Shown: piece after piece, positions 34,041 through 46,500 of the stretch
How positions within the stretch are numbered: position 1 is the stretch's first letter
Layout of the letters: every line of letters begins with the position of its first letter
Assembly: GCA_037389465.1 (NCBI GenBank)
Contig: JAZARR010000201.1
Location: forward strand, 1,798,001-1,862,000
DNA: 64,000 nt
From: Baylisascaris procyonis
Lineage: Eukaryota; Nematoda; Chromadorea; Rhabditida; Ascarididae
Reading direction: 5' to 3'
Made by a program: the position numbers and the translations under genes
The notes under the pieces: model-generated
Told to the model about the DNA's origin: nothing
Database searches by the model: none
The model's input: only the letters and a program-made list of their open reading frames with translations

Positions 34041-37000
34041 TCCGTACGTCATTTGAAGACTGAAATATTTAGGTGATTGATAAAATTTACGAAAAAATTC
34101 TATAATTTAAGAATATTTGAAATTTGAAGAAGTTAAATCAAAAATTGTTTAGGTTATGAAAGATTCATACGGAAGGGAAATGTTACTACTAAACATAATA
34201 ATCGTTATAATAATGATATAATATTGTTTCATGCAAATATGCTCAATATTTAGCTAAAAAAAAAAAAAAAAAAAATAACATCAACGATTCGCATATTCAG
34301 ATTCACAACACTTCCACTCATTTAATAATATCTCGCAAATTGTGATACACTCCTTTTTTTCTTTGTTCAAAGGTGAATTTTCTTTTCATTTTTTTATTTC
34401 TCTGTGAACCAAATAATCTTTCCACTAAATAATTATATATATATTGTTGAACTGAAATGTTGATAAATGAAGCGATAGTAAAATTGAAATTTTTTTCCCC
34501 CAACACAATATTTCTTATCTAAATTTCAACAATTGAGAGCTATCAATGATCTTCCTTATCGTATCTTTATTTTTATTTTTCGTTAGTCTTCATCGTTTTC
34601 ACTCCTATATTTTTAATTTTTTCGTTTCTTTTTCTCTTTAATTTCAAGTGAATTTTTTTTTTAAATTGACGATTAGTTGAATGTGCTCGTTTAAAATCAT
34701 TTTCGTCGTTTTGTTCTTTCGTACCGATTCGTTTCTTCTAGAGTTGGTTCCATCTTATGTTTCAATTGAATTATGAATTGTTTTATTTTTTTGTTCATTT
34801 GCGGCTTTTTGTGAGACGATGCATTTGAAAATTTCATGTCATCTTATAATCAACCCTTCATTGTTTATAAAATCAAATTCAAATCTTGATTCTTAATGAT
34901 AAGCGGTAGTAAGGGTATTAATGACTTGATCTCCAAGTCTTGAGGTCATTTGACTTCAAGCTTCTAAATTATCTTTTAAATGGTGATTATATCAAACATT
35001 CTATTCGGCTTCAGATGAAGTTCAAATATTATTTTCATCTAGACGGCTTCCATCTAGGCGATCTAGGTGAATCCATCTAAACTTAACATAAGTCGTTCTA
35101 GTCAGTTCTAATAATAGTCCATTTATCCGATTACCTACGAAATTATTGTGAGGGTCGTTTCATTAGCGAACAAACCGAAGGACATCAATTCAGTATCGAA
35201 ATGCATTGTCGCTTTTGTATCTTTAGTTGCTTTTGGTCGCATATAATGTTTTCTTTTATCACATTTGTCAGTAATATTGGGCGTTCCTCAAAGATAGTAA
35301 TAAATCCCAAATACTCGTTAGGGAAAACAGTATTTCGGGATTCAATGATATAATTTCCTGTGGTAATGACAAATGAGGGGATTTCATTATAAGATGTATA
35401 TCGGCGTGTTTAGCCGTATGGGGTTTACTTGCATAATAGATTAATGTATAAAAAACTTAGAAAATACAAAGTAAGGAGAAATCACTTCAAGCATCTTTAG
35501 ATTATTTAGGCGAACGGTTACATTGAGGTGAGAGAAATTCAGATCACAGTGCATCGAAACGAATTTACGCTAATATAGTGATCCATATTGGTCGTGGATT
35601 CTGAACTTGCACGTCCTATCTTGGATCATTCAGTTATCGATTTTTATCGATCAGTGGATATTTACTGATCAAACTTGCTCAACTGATCGCGATTTAAGAA
35701 AACCTAAAAGATGTTTATATCACCTGGGAATGAGATTATGTCACCTAAGAATGAGATTATCCATTCAACGGAGTCTACTACTATTAGAGCCTAAAAACAG
35801 TAAAGCTATTATTCAGCTATTACACAAATTTTTCGTTTTCTTTTGTTCCAGCTTCTGATGAAATTATTTTTCAACTCATTCTTTGTTTCATGTCTGATTT
35901 TATTGTCATTGAGACGATCCCCTTTTTCGTTTACATTGTTACTCTTTTTCTTTGTTTTCGGTTACGCTTATATTCATTTCATCGGTTCTCTTCACTGCTT
36001 TCCCACCTTCCTTGCCCATCTTCCTTCTTCGCTGAATAATTTTTTATTTTATGTTGACAATTTTTTGAACCATAAACCTCCTTTTTTCGCGAATGTTAGC
36101 CGCATGCGTTGGTGCTTCAAAGCAAGGAAGGTTTAAGACACGTAATTAATTGGAAAGGACAATGAAACCACAGTTCCAGATGTTAAAAATAAACAGTAAC
36201 AACACATTGAAGAAAACTTGGGACCTGTCCTACGTCTAGGGATCTTTCAATCTCTTGCATAGAGTGATTCTATTTCAGCTTTTCTGTTTCTCTTTTGAAC
36301 CGTAAACTTAAGCCTCTTTGCTTAGTGTGATTTCCCTTGAATAGTGGTAATGTCTGTGTGCTGTGTTTTCTTGAGATCCATTGGCGTGGTGTGACTTGCA
36401 TAGTATAAATTTAGCAGGTTCGCCGATTGGGCATTGCAGTCGCAATGGGTTAGATGGAGCGGTGCTCGAATATGTTCACACCTTGCTAAAGGATCACATG
36501 GAAATGCAACGCCATTAGAAGCGTGACAGTGCCAATTGAGGAAAGGAAGGGCGATTCGGGAGTCTGACTTCAGTGAGTGACAGAAACGCTGAAAAGGTAA
36601 TAAAGTATCGAAAGACAGACCAATTTTATAAGAAGCTGAACGTTGCAATTGAATGATATAACATAAAACAAAAAATATAACATGTTTTTGGTGAATTTCG
36701 TTTTTAAATATTTGTACAGAGCACAAGATAGGAATTTATTGTTGCTAATGATATTAGCAGAGAAGATGAGTTGCAGATCGAATAATCAGCTATAAGTGTT
36801 TATCCGTTTCTTTCAATTGCGTTTTGATTATTCACATTGAATTTCATCAGTTATAGATTCCTAAAGATCCGCACATAGTAATAAAGAGGAATAGGATAGT
36901 AAAGTCGGAAATAATGAATGCAGATGAGTGCATAGCGTAAAATGCGGAAATTAACGATTCAGTAAATATGTTGTTTTACTTAACGATGCATCTATACATC

Positions 37001-38115
37001 TATCAGCTCATGCGCATGCAGCTATTTGTTTTAGAGGTATTAAAACATTTTGCAATGAAATGGCTGATTTAGTCGATAAAAGGGTAACGAAGTTTTCTTT
37101 TTTCCAATCTAACAAGTCGAAAAATGGGAGTATTAGAGGTAGTCGTATATATTGTGATAACACGGGTAATACATCATCTCGATATGCATTTTTTGAAGGC
37201 TTTCATTGCTGATATTTCGGCAAATAAACCAGTTATCAAAGTGAACATCTAATAAAACACCTAATTTGAGAGCAAATATGAATGGAAAAAACGAGAGGTG
37301 ACAGAGTAGATACTTATGCAAAAATAGTCGTGAAAAGAAGATAAATATCTATTAACCTGTAATTAAGAGCAGAAACATCAAAGGTGGGCGAGAGGAGTAT
37401 ACGAAGCAATGGTCGGATGAAAATTAAAATCCAGTAGAAGCATAGAGGAATTGTAACTGAAGAATTGTGTGAGGGTTGAAATTTAAAATAACTATTAACG
37501 AACGGACGCCGAGGACAAATGAAAGGAGCTTCTTTGATTTTCCTTGGCTGGATGAAAGGAAAGAGATGGAGAAACAGAGGCAACGCTGTTTCGGAGGGCG
37601 CAGTAAAATCAGATTCCTGAAGTAGAGAGAGAGCTAGTCCAGCTGCTGCTGCTGAAGGATGTGCATCGAAAGAAGACGAGGAAGAAGGACGAGAAGATTA
37701 AGTAAGATAAGGAATGGGGTGAAAAGAATGTTGTTGGAAGAAGGTGAAAAAGTACCAGATTTATAAATTCATTATAGTTTATTCGAGCATTTTCGTCGTG
37801 CAGTAGAGTCATCTGCCAGATGAATTCATGCTGCCTTTAATAAAACGTTATTTGATATTAAGGGATTCATAAAAGAAAGGGATCCATTTGTGAAAAGATC
37901 GTAAGTTGCACATACATGTGTCTAACAAGCCCACGATACGAATCACTTGCGCTCCCACCTAACACGCCAACGTGGTGCATAGTTATTAGAAAAGCAATGC
38001 GGGCACTGCCTACATTTTTATTCTTAATTCGCGCAAATGCTTCCAATAAGCGCCTTATGTTTTATGTATATGCATGCGTATGTACGTCCCTTTCTGTGGG
38101 CTAACAGGCTACTGC
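34041..38115. other. Intergenic region, no supportable gene
   Basis: AT-rich DNA between the ELAV gene and the tandem array. It contains a T-rich/A-rich patchwork and a 21-bp duplication at 35721-35762 (CACCTGGGAATGAGATTAT and a near copy). A 134-codon minus-strand open frame (36322-36726) has no recognisable motif. No ABC-transporter ATPase motifs are visible on the + strand upstream of the array. Confidence 0.5.
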
Positions 38116-38130
38116 GCGTGGGCTAACAGG
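38096..38130 (+). repeat. Left junction of the tandem array with 22-bp offset duplication
   Basis: GTGGGCTAACAGG, a word of the array unit, occurs at 38096-38108 and again at 38118-38130 where the first unit starts. The partial copy just outside the array may mark the insertion or expansion junction. Confidence 0.7.
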
Positions 38131-38417
38131 AGCCGAGAAAAAAGATCCCAAAAAGTGCAATTTTTCGATCGTAAGGGGTTACCACATGGAAAATTTGGAA
38201 AAATATTTTTTCCCTCCGATTCCGATGATTTTCTAATCAAACGATAGAGCTTGATGGAGTGATTATGGATATGCGCGTCGTTTGCTGATTGATGTGAAAA
38301 GTAGGAATATATAGGTCCAGGAATCTTGCACTTTTATATAATTTTCCTCTAATTGATATTTCTGAACTTTTTTCTAAGCAGTGGTTAGGCTTATGCGTTT
38401 ATGGTTTACTTTTTTAG

Positions 38418-38613
38418 ACAGAACTTCAGAAGCTCTATCGAACGATCTATAGATCATCAGATTTCGTATGGGAACTTGAAAACCGGTACGATCGACCCGA
38501 ATTTCTTAAATCTCGATTTTTGCAGTATCGGGGGTCCTCGTTCTCGGTTGCTGTCACATATGTTGCTCAATGGTCTTTTGTTTTGTCATCAGCTCGCCGA
38601 GCCTTCTCGAACG
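38418..38613 (+). CDS. First copy of a probable ABCG-transporter-like exon carried by each repeat unit
   Basis: Each unit holds an open segment of 196 nt starting after TTTTTTAG, or 192 nt starting after the next AG (ACAG), and ending at AACG|GTATGT. In-frame TAG codons sit directly before the first acceptor and just after the donor, so the open frame is bounded almost exactly by splice signals. It reads TELQKLYRTIYRSSDFEWEL, then NRYDRPEF, then SSFSAPITYVAQWSFVLSSA and RRAFSN. A linker with IY-x-SS-x-F followed by an amphipathic stretch ending RR-F-N resembles the region joining the ATPase to the first membrane helix in ABCG half-transporters. That match is from memory of the family and is moderate only. 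This copy has Val for Glu in the FEWEL stretch. Other copies start 16-17 bp after each landmark listed for the array. Confidence 0.42.
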
Positions 38614-41482
38614 GTATGTAGGCTTCTCCGCGTGGGCTAACAGGAGCCGAGAAAAAAGACCCCAAAAGGCAATTTTTCGATCGTAAGGGGGTACCACATG
38701 GAAAATTTGGAAAAATATTTTTTCCCTCCGATTTCGATGATTTTCTAATCAAACGATAGAGCTTGATGGAGTGATTATGGATATGCTCTTCGTTTGCTGA
38801 CTGATGTGAAAAGTAGGAATATATAGGTCCAGGAATCTTGCACTTTTATATAATTTTCCTCTAATTGATATTTCTGAACTTTTTTCTAAGCAGTGGTTAG
38901 GCTTATGCGTTCATGGTTTACTTGTTTAGACAGAACTTCAGAAGCTCTATCGAACGATATATAGATCATCAGATTTCGAATGGGAACTTGAAAACCGGTA
39001 CGATCGACCCGAATTTCTTAAATCTCGATTTTTGCAGTATCGGGGGTCCTCGTTCTCGGCTCCTATCACATATGTTGCTCAATGGTCTTTTGTTTTGTCA
39101 TCAGCTCGCCGAGCCTTCTCGAACGGTATGTAGGCTTCTCCGCGTGGGCTAACAGGAGCCGAGAAAAAAGATCCCAAAAAGTGCAATTTTTCGATCGTAA
39201 GGGGGTACCACATGGAAAATTTGGAAAAATATTTTTTCCCTCCGATTTCGATGATTTTCTTATCAAACGATAGAGCTTGATGAAGTGATTATGGATATGC
39301 GCGTCGTTTGCTGATTGATGTGAAAAGTAGGAATATATAGGTCCAGGAATCTTGCATTTTTATATAATTTTCCTCTAATTGATATTTCTGAACTTTTTTC
39401 TAAGCAGTGGTTAGGCTTATGCGTTTATGGTTTACTTTTTTAGACAGAACTTCAGAAGCTCTATCGAGCGATCTATAGATCATCAGATTTCGAATGGGAA
39501 CTTGAAAACCGGTACGATCGACCCGAATTTCTTAAATCTCGATTTTTGCAGTATCGGGGGTCCTCGTTCTCGGTTGCTGTCACATATGTTGCTCAATGGT
39601 CTTTTGTTTTGTCATCAGCTCGCCGAGCCTTCTCGAACGGTATGTAGGCTTCTCCGCGTGGGCCAACAGGAGCCGAGAAAAAAGACCCCAAAAAGTGCAA
39701 TTTTTCGATCGTAAGGGGGTACCACATGGAAAATATGGAAAAATATTTTTTCCCTCCGATTCCGATGATTTCCTAATCAAAAGATAGAGCTTGATGGAGT
39801 GATTATGGATATGCTCTTCGTTTGCTGATTGATGTGAAAAGTAGGAATATATAGGTCCAGGAATCTCGCCTTTTTATATAATTTTCCTCTAATTGATATT
39901 TCTGAACATTTTTCTAAGCAGTGGTTAGGCTTATGCGTTTATGGTTTACTTTTTTAGACAGAACTTCAGAAGCTCTATCGAACGATATATAGATCATCAG
40001 ATTTCGAGTGGGAACTTGAAAACCGGTACGATCGACCCGAATTTCTTAAATCTCGATTTTTGCAGTATCGGGGGTCCTCGTTCTCGGCTCCTATCACATA
40101 TGTTGCTCAATGGTCTTTTGTTTTGTCATCAGCTCGCCGAGCCTTCTCGAACGGTATGTAGGCTTCTCCGCGTGGGCCAACAGGAGCCGAGAAAAAAGAC
40201 CCCAAAAAGTGCAATTTTTCGATCGTAAGGGGGTACCACATGGAAAATTTGGAAAAATATTTTTTCCCTCCGATTTCGATGATTTTCTAATCAAACGATA
40301 GAGCTTGATGGAGTGATTATGGATATGCTCTTCGTTTGCTGACTGATGTGAAAAGTAGGAATATATAGGTCCAGGAATCTTGCACTTTTATATAATTTTC
40401 CTCTAATTGATATTTCTGAACTTTTTTCTAAGCAGTGGTTAGGCTTATGCGTTCATGGTTTACTTGTTTAGACAGAACTTCAGAAGCTCTATCGAACGAT
40501 ATATAGATCATCAGATTTCGAATGGGAACTTGAAAACCGGTACGATCGACCCGAATTTCTTAAATCTCGATTTTTGCAGTATCGGGGGTCCTCGTTCTCG
40601 GCTCCTATCACATATGTTGCTCAATGGTCTTTTGTTTTGTCATCAGCTCGCCGAGCCTTCTCGAACGGTATGTAGGCTTCTCCGCGTGGGCCAACAGGAG
40701 CCGAGAAAAAAGACCCCAAAAAGTGCAATTTTTCGATCGTAAGGGGGTACCACATGGAAAATTTGGAAAAATATTTTTTCCCTCCGATTTCGATGATTTT
40801 CTAATCAAACGATAGAGCTTGATGGAGTGATTATGGATATGCTCTTCGTTTGCTGACTGATGTGAAAAGTAGGAATATATAGGTCCAGGAATCTTGCACT
40901 TTTATATAATTTTCCTCTAATTGATATTTCTGAACTTTTTTCTAAGCAGTGGTTAGGCTTATGCGTTCATGGTTTACTTGTTTAGACAGAACTTCAGAAG
41001 CTCTATCGAACGATATATAGATCATCAGATTTCGAATGGGAACTTGAAAACCGGTACGATCGACCCGAATTTCTTAAATCTCGATTTTTGCAGTATCGGG
41101 GGTCCTCGTTCTCGGCTCCTATCACATATGTTGCTCAATGGTCTTTTGTTTTGTCATCACCTCGCCGAGCCTTCTCGAACGGTATGTGGGCTTCTCCGCG
41201 TGGGCTAACAGGAGCCGAGAAAAAAGATCCCAAAAAGTGCAATTTTTCGATCGTAAGGGGGTACCACATGGAAAATATGGAAAAATATTTTTTCCCTCCG
41301 ATTCCGATGATTTCCTAATCAAAAGATAGAGCTTGATGGAGTGATTATGGATATGCTCTTCGTTTGCTGATTGATGTGAAAAGTAGGAATATATAGGTCC
41401 AGGAATCTCGCCTTTTTATATAATTTTCCTCTAATTGATATTTCTGAACATTTTTCTAAGCAGTGGTTAGGCTTATGCGTTT

Positions 41483-43537
41483 ATGGTTTACTTTTTTAGA
41501 CAGAACTTCAGAAGCTCTATCGAACGATCTATAGATCATCAGATTTCGAATGGGAACTTGAAAACCGGTACGATCGACCCGAATTTCTTAAATCTCGATT
41601 TTTGCAGTATCGGGGGTCCTCGTTCTCGGCTCCTATCACATATGTTGCTCAATGGTCTTTTGTTTTGTCATCAGCTCGCCGAGCCTTCTCGAACGGTATG
41701 TAGGCTTCTCCGCGTGGGCCAACAGGAGCCGAGAAAAAAGACCCCAAAAAGTGCAATTTTTCGATCGTGAGGGGGTACCACATGGAAAATATGGAAAAAT
41801 ATTTTTTCCCTCCGATTCCGATGATTTCCCAATCAAAAGATAGAGCTTGATGGAGTGATTATGGATATGCTCTTCGTTTGCTGATTGATGTGAAAAGTAG
41901 GAATATATAGGTCCAGGAATCTCGCCTTTTTATATAATTTTCCTCTAATTGATATTTCTGAACATTTTTCTAAGCAGTGGTTAGGCTTATGCGTTTATGG
42001 TTTACTTTTTCAGACAGAACTTCAGAAGCTCTATCGAACGATATATAGATCATCAGATTTCGAGTGGGAACTTGAAAACCGGTACGATCGACCCGAATTT
42101 CTTAAATCTCGATTTTTGCAGTATCGGGGGTCCTCGTTCTCGGCTCCTATCACATATGTTGCTCAATGGTCTTTTGTTTTGTCATCAGCTCGCCGAGCCT
42201 TCTCGAACGGTATGTAGGCTTCTCCGCGTGGGCCAACAGGAGCCGAGAAAAAAGACCCCAAAAAGTGCAATTTTTCGATCGTAAGGGGGTACCACATGGA
42301 AAATTTGGAAAAATATTTTTTCCCTCCGATTTCGATGATTTTCTAATCAAACGATAGAGCTTGATGGAGTGATTATGGATATGCTCTTCGTTTGCTGACT
42401 GATGTGAAAACTAGGAATATATAGGTCCAGGAATCTTGCACTTTTATATAATTTTCCTCTAATTGATATTTCTGAACTTTTTTCTAAGCAGTGGTTAGGC
42501 TTATGCGTTCACGGTTTACTTGTTTAGACAGAACTTCAGAAGCTCTATCGAACGATATATAGATCATCAGATTTCGAATGGGAACTTGAAAACCGGTACG
42601 ATCGACCCGAATTTCTTAAATCTCGATTTTTGCAGTATCGGGGGTCCTCGTTCTCGGCTCCTATCACATATGTTGCTCAATGGTCTTTTGTTTTGTCATC
42701 AGCTCGCCGAGCCTTCTCGAACGGTATGTAGGCTTCTCCGCGTGGGCCAACAGGAGCCGAGAAAAAAGACCCCAAAAAGTGCAATTTTTCGATCGTAAGG
42801 GGGTACCACATGGAAAATATGGAAAAATATTTTTTCCCTCCGATTCCGATGATTTCCCAATCAAAAGATAGAGCTTGATGGAGTGATTATGGATATGCTC
42901 TTCGTTTGCTGATTGATGTGAAAAGTAGGAATATATAGGTCCAGGAATCTCGCCTTTCTATATAATTTTCCTCTAATTGATATTTCTGAACATTTTTCTA
43001 AGCAGTGGTTAGGCTTATGCGTTTATGGTTTACTTTTTCAGACAGAACTTCAGAAGCTCTATCGAACGATATATAGATCATCAGATTTCGAGTGGGAACT
43101 TGAAAACCGGTACGATCGACCCGAATTTCTTAAATCTCGATTTTTGCAGTATCGGGGGTCCTCGTTCTCGGCTCCTATCACATATGTTGCTCAATGGTCT
43201 TTTGTTTTGTCATCAGCTCGCCGAGCCTTCTCGAACGGTATGTAGGCTTCTCCGCGTGGGCCAACAGGAGCCGAGAAAAAAGACCCCAAAAAGTGCAATT
43301 TTTCGATCGTAAGGGGGTACCACATGGAAAATTTGGAAAAATATTTTTTCCCTCCGATTTCGATGATTTTCTAATCAAACGATAGAGCTTGATGGAGTGA
43401 TTATGGATATGCTCTTCGTTTGCTGACTGATGTGAAAAGTAGGAATATATAGGTCCAGGAATCTTGCATTTTTATATAATTTTCCTCTAATTGATATTTC
43501 TGAACTTTTTGTAAGCGGTGGTTAGGCTTATGCGTTT
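41483..43537 (+). repeat. Two-unit (1028-bp) duplication inside the array
   Basis: Units at 41483 and 41997 are followed by units at 42511 and 43025 carrying the same alternation of variants: CCCAATCAAAAGATAG and TTTTCAGACAG with GAGTGGG recur at 1028-bp spacing. This indicates local dimer duplication. Confidence 0.7.
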
Positions 43538-46500
43538 ATGGTTTACTTTTTTAGACAGAACTTCAGAAGCTCTATCGAGCGATCTATAGATCATCAGATT
43601 TCGAGTGGGAACTTGAAAACCGGTACGATCGACCCGAATTTCTTAAATCTCGATTTTTGCAGTATCGGGGGTCCTCGTTCTCGGCTCCTATCACATATGT
43701 TGCTCAATGGTCTTTTGTTTTGTCATCAGCTCGCCGAGCCTTCTCGAACGGTATGTAGGCTTCTCCGCGTGGGCCAACAGGAGCCGAGAAAAAAGACCCC
43801 AAAAAGTGCAATTTTTCGATCGTAAGGGGGTACCACATGGAAAATTTGGAAAAATATTTTTTCCCTCCGATTTCGATGATTTTCTAATCAAACGATAGAG
43901 CTTGATGGAGTGATTATGGATATGCTCTTCGTTTGCTGACTGATGTGAAAACTAGGAATATATAGGTCCAGGAATCTTGCACTTTTATATAATTTTCCTC
44001 TAATTGATATTTCTGAACTTTTTTCTAAGCAGTGGTTAGGCTTATGCGTTCATGGTTTACTTGTTTAGACAGAACTTCAGAAGCTCTATCGAACGATATA
44101 TAGATCATCAGATTTCGAATGGGAACTTGAAAACCGGTACGATCGACCCGAATTTCTTAAATCTCGATTTTTGCAGTATCGGGGGTCCTCGTTCTCGGCT
44201 CCTATCACATATGTTGCTCAATGGTCTTTTGTTTTGTCATCAGCTCGCCGAGCCTTCTCGAACGGTATGTAGGCTTCTCCGCGTGGGCCAACAGGAGCCG
44301 AGAAAAAAGACCCCAAAAAGTGCAATTTTTCGATCGTAAGGGGGTACCACATGGAAAATTTGGAAAAATATTTTTTCCCTCCGATTTCGATGATTTTCTA
44401 ATCAAACGATAGAGCTTGATGGAGTGATTATGGATATGCTCTTCGTTTGCTGACTGATGTGAAAACTAGGAATATATAGGTCCAGGAATCTTGCACTTTT
44501 ATATAATTTTCCTCTAATTGATATTTCTGAACTTTTTTCTAAGCAGTGGTTAGGCTTATGCGTTCATGGTTTACTTGTTTAGACAGAACTTCAGAAGCTC
44601 TATCGAACGATATATAGATCATCAGATTTCGAATGGGAACTTGAAAACCGGTACGATCGACCCGAATTTCTTAAATCTCGATTTTTGCAGTATCGGGGGT
44701 CCTCGTTCTCGGCTCCTATCACATATGTTGCTCAATGGTCTTTTGTTTTGTCATCAGCTCGCCGAGCCTTCTCGAACGGTATGTAGGCTTCTCCGCGTGG
44801 GCCAACAGGAGCCGAGAAAAAAGACCCCAAAAAGTGCAATTTTTCGATCGTAAGGGGGTACCACATGGAAAATTTGGAAAAATATTTTTTCCCTCCGATT
44901 TCGATGATTTTCTAATCAAACGATAGAGCTTGATGGAGTGATTATGGATATGCTCTTCGTTTGCTGACTGATGTGAAAACTAGGAATATATAGGTCCAGG
45001 AATCTTGCACTTTTATATAATTTTCCTCTAATTGATATTTCTGAACTTTTTTCTAAGCAGTGGTTAGGCTTATGCGTTCATGGTTTACTTGTTTAGACAG
45101 AACTTCAGAAGCTCTATCGAACGATATATAGATCATCAGATTTCGAATGGGAACTTGAAAACCGGTACGATCGACCCGAATTTCTTAAATCTCGATTTTT
45201 GCAGTATCGGGGGTCCTCGTTCTCGGCTCCTATCACATATGTTGCTCAATGGTCTTTTGTTTTGTCATCAGCTCGCCGAGCCTTCTCGAACGGTATGTAG
45301 GCTTCTCCGCGTGGGCCAACAGGAGCCGAGAAAAAAGACCCCAAAAAGTGCAATTTTTCGATCGTAAGGGGGTACCACATGGAAAATATGGAAAAATATT
45401 TTTTCCCTCCGATTTCGATGATTTTCTAATCAAAAGATAGAGCTTGATGGAGTGATTATGGATATGCTCTTCGTTTGCTGACTGATGTGAAAAGTAGGAA
45501 TATATAGGTCCAGGAATCTTGCACTTTTATATAATTTTCCTCTAATTGATATTTCTGAACTTTTTTCTAAGCAGTGGTTAGGCTTATGCGTTTATGGTTT
45601 ACTTTTTAGACAGAACTTCAGAAGCTCTATCGAACGATCTATAGATCATCAGATTTCGAGTGGGAACTTGAAAACCGGTACGATCGACCCGAATTTCTTA
45701 AATCTCGATTTTTGCAGTATCGGGGGTCCTCGTTCTCGGCTGCTGTCACATATGTTGCTCAATGGTCTTTTGTTTTGTCATCAGCTCGCCGAGCCTTCTC
45801 GAACGGTATGTAGGCTTCTCCGCGTGGGCTAACAGGAGCCGAGAAAAAAGATCCCAAAAAGTGCAATTTTTCGATCGTAAGGGGGTACCACATGGAAAAT
45901 TTGGAAAAATATTTTTCCCTCCGATTTCGATGATTTTCTAATCAAACGATAGAGCTTGATGGAGTGATTATGGATATGCTCTTCGTTTGCTGACTGATGT
46001 GAAAAGTAGGAATATATAGGTCCAGGAATCTTGCATTTTTATATAATTTTCCTCTAATTGATATTTCTGAACTTTTTTCTAAGCAGTGGTTAGGCTTATG
46101 CGTTTATGGTTTACTTTTTTAGACAGAACTTCAGAAGCTCTATCGAACGATCTATAGATCATCAGATTTCGAATGGGAACTTGAAAACCGGTACGATCGA
46201 CCCGAATTTCTTAAATCTCGATTTTTGCAGTATCGGGGGTCCTCGTTCTCGGCTCCTATCACATATGTTGCTCAATGGTCTTTTGTTTTGTCATCAGTTC
46301 GCCGAGCCTTCTCGAACGGTATGTAGGCTTCTCCGCGTGGGCTAACAGGAGCCGAGAAAAAAGACCCCAAAAAGTGCAATTTTTCGATCGTAAGGGGGTA
46401 CCACATGGAAAATTTGGAAAAATATTTTTCCCTCCGATTTCGATGATTTTCTTATCAAACGATAGAGCTTGATGGAGTGATTATGGATATGCTCTTCGTT

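Noticed and set aside
35607..36136. Two overlapping-neighbour + strand open frames (83 and 97 codons)
   Set aside because: Hydrophobic or Phe-rich translations of T-rich DNA. The first contains a 21-bp duplication. Neither has a recognisable domain or credible splice context.
38500..38530. GATCGACCC in each unit as a Pol III B box
   Set aside because: It matches the loose B-box core, but there is no A box at a suitable distance and no tRNA-like fold.
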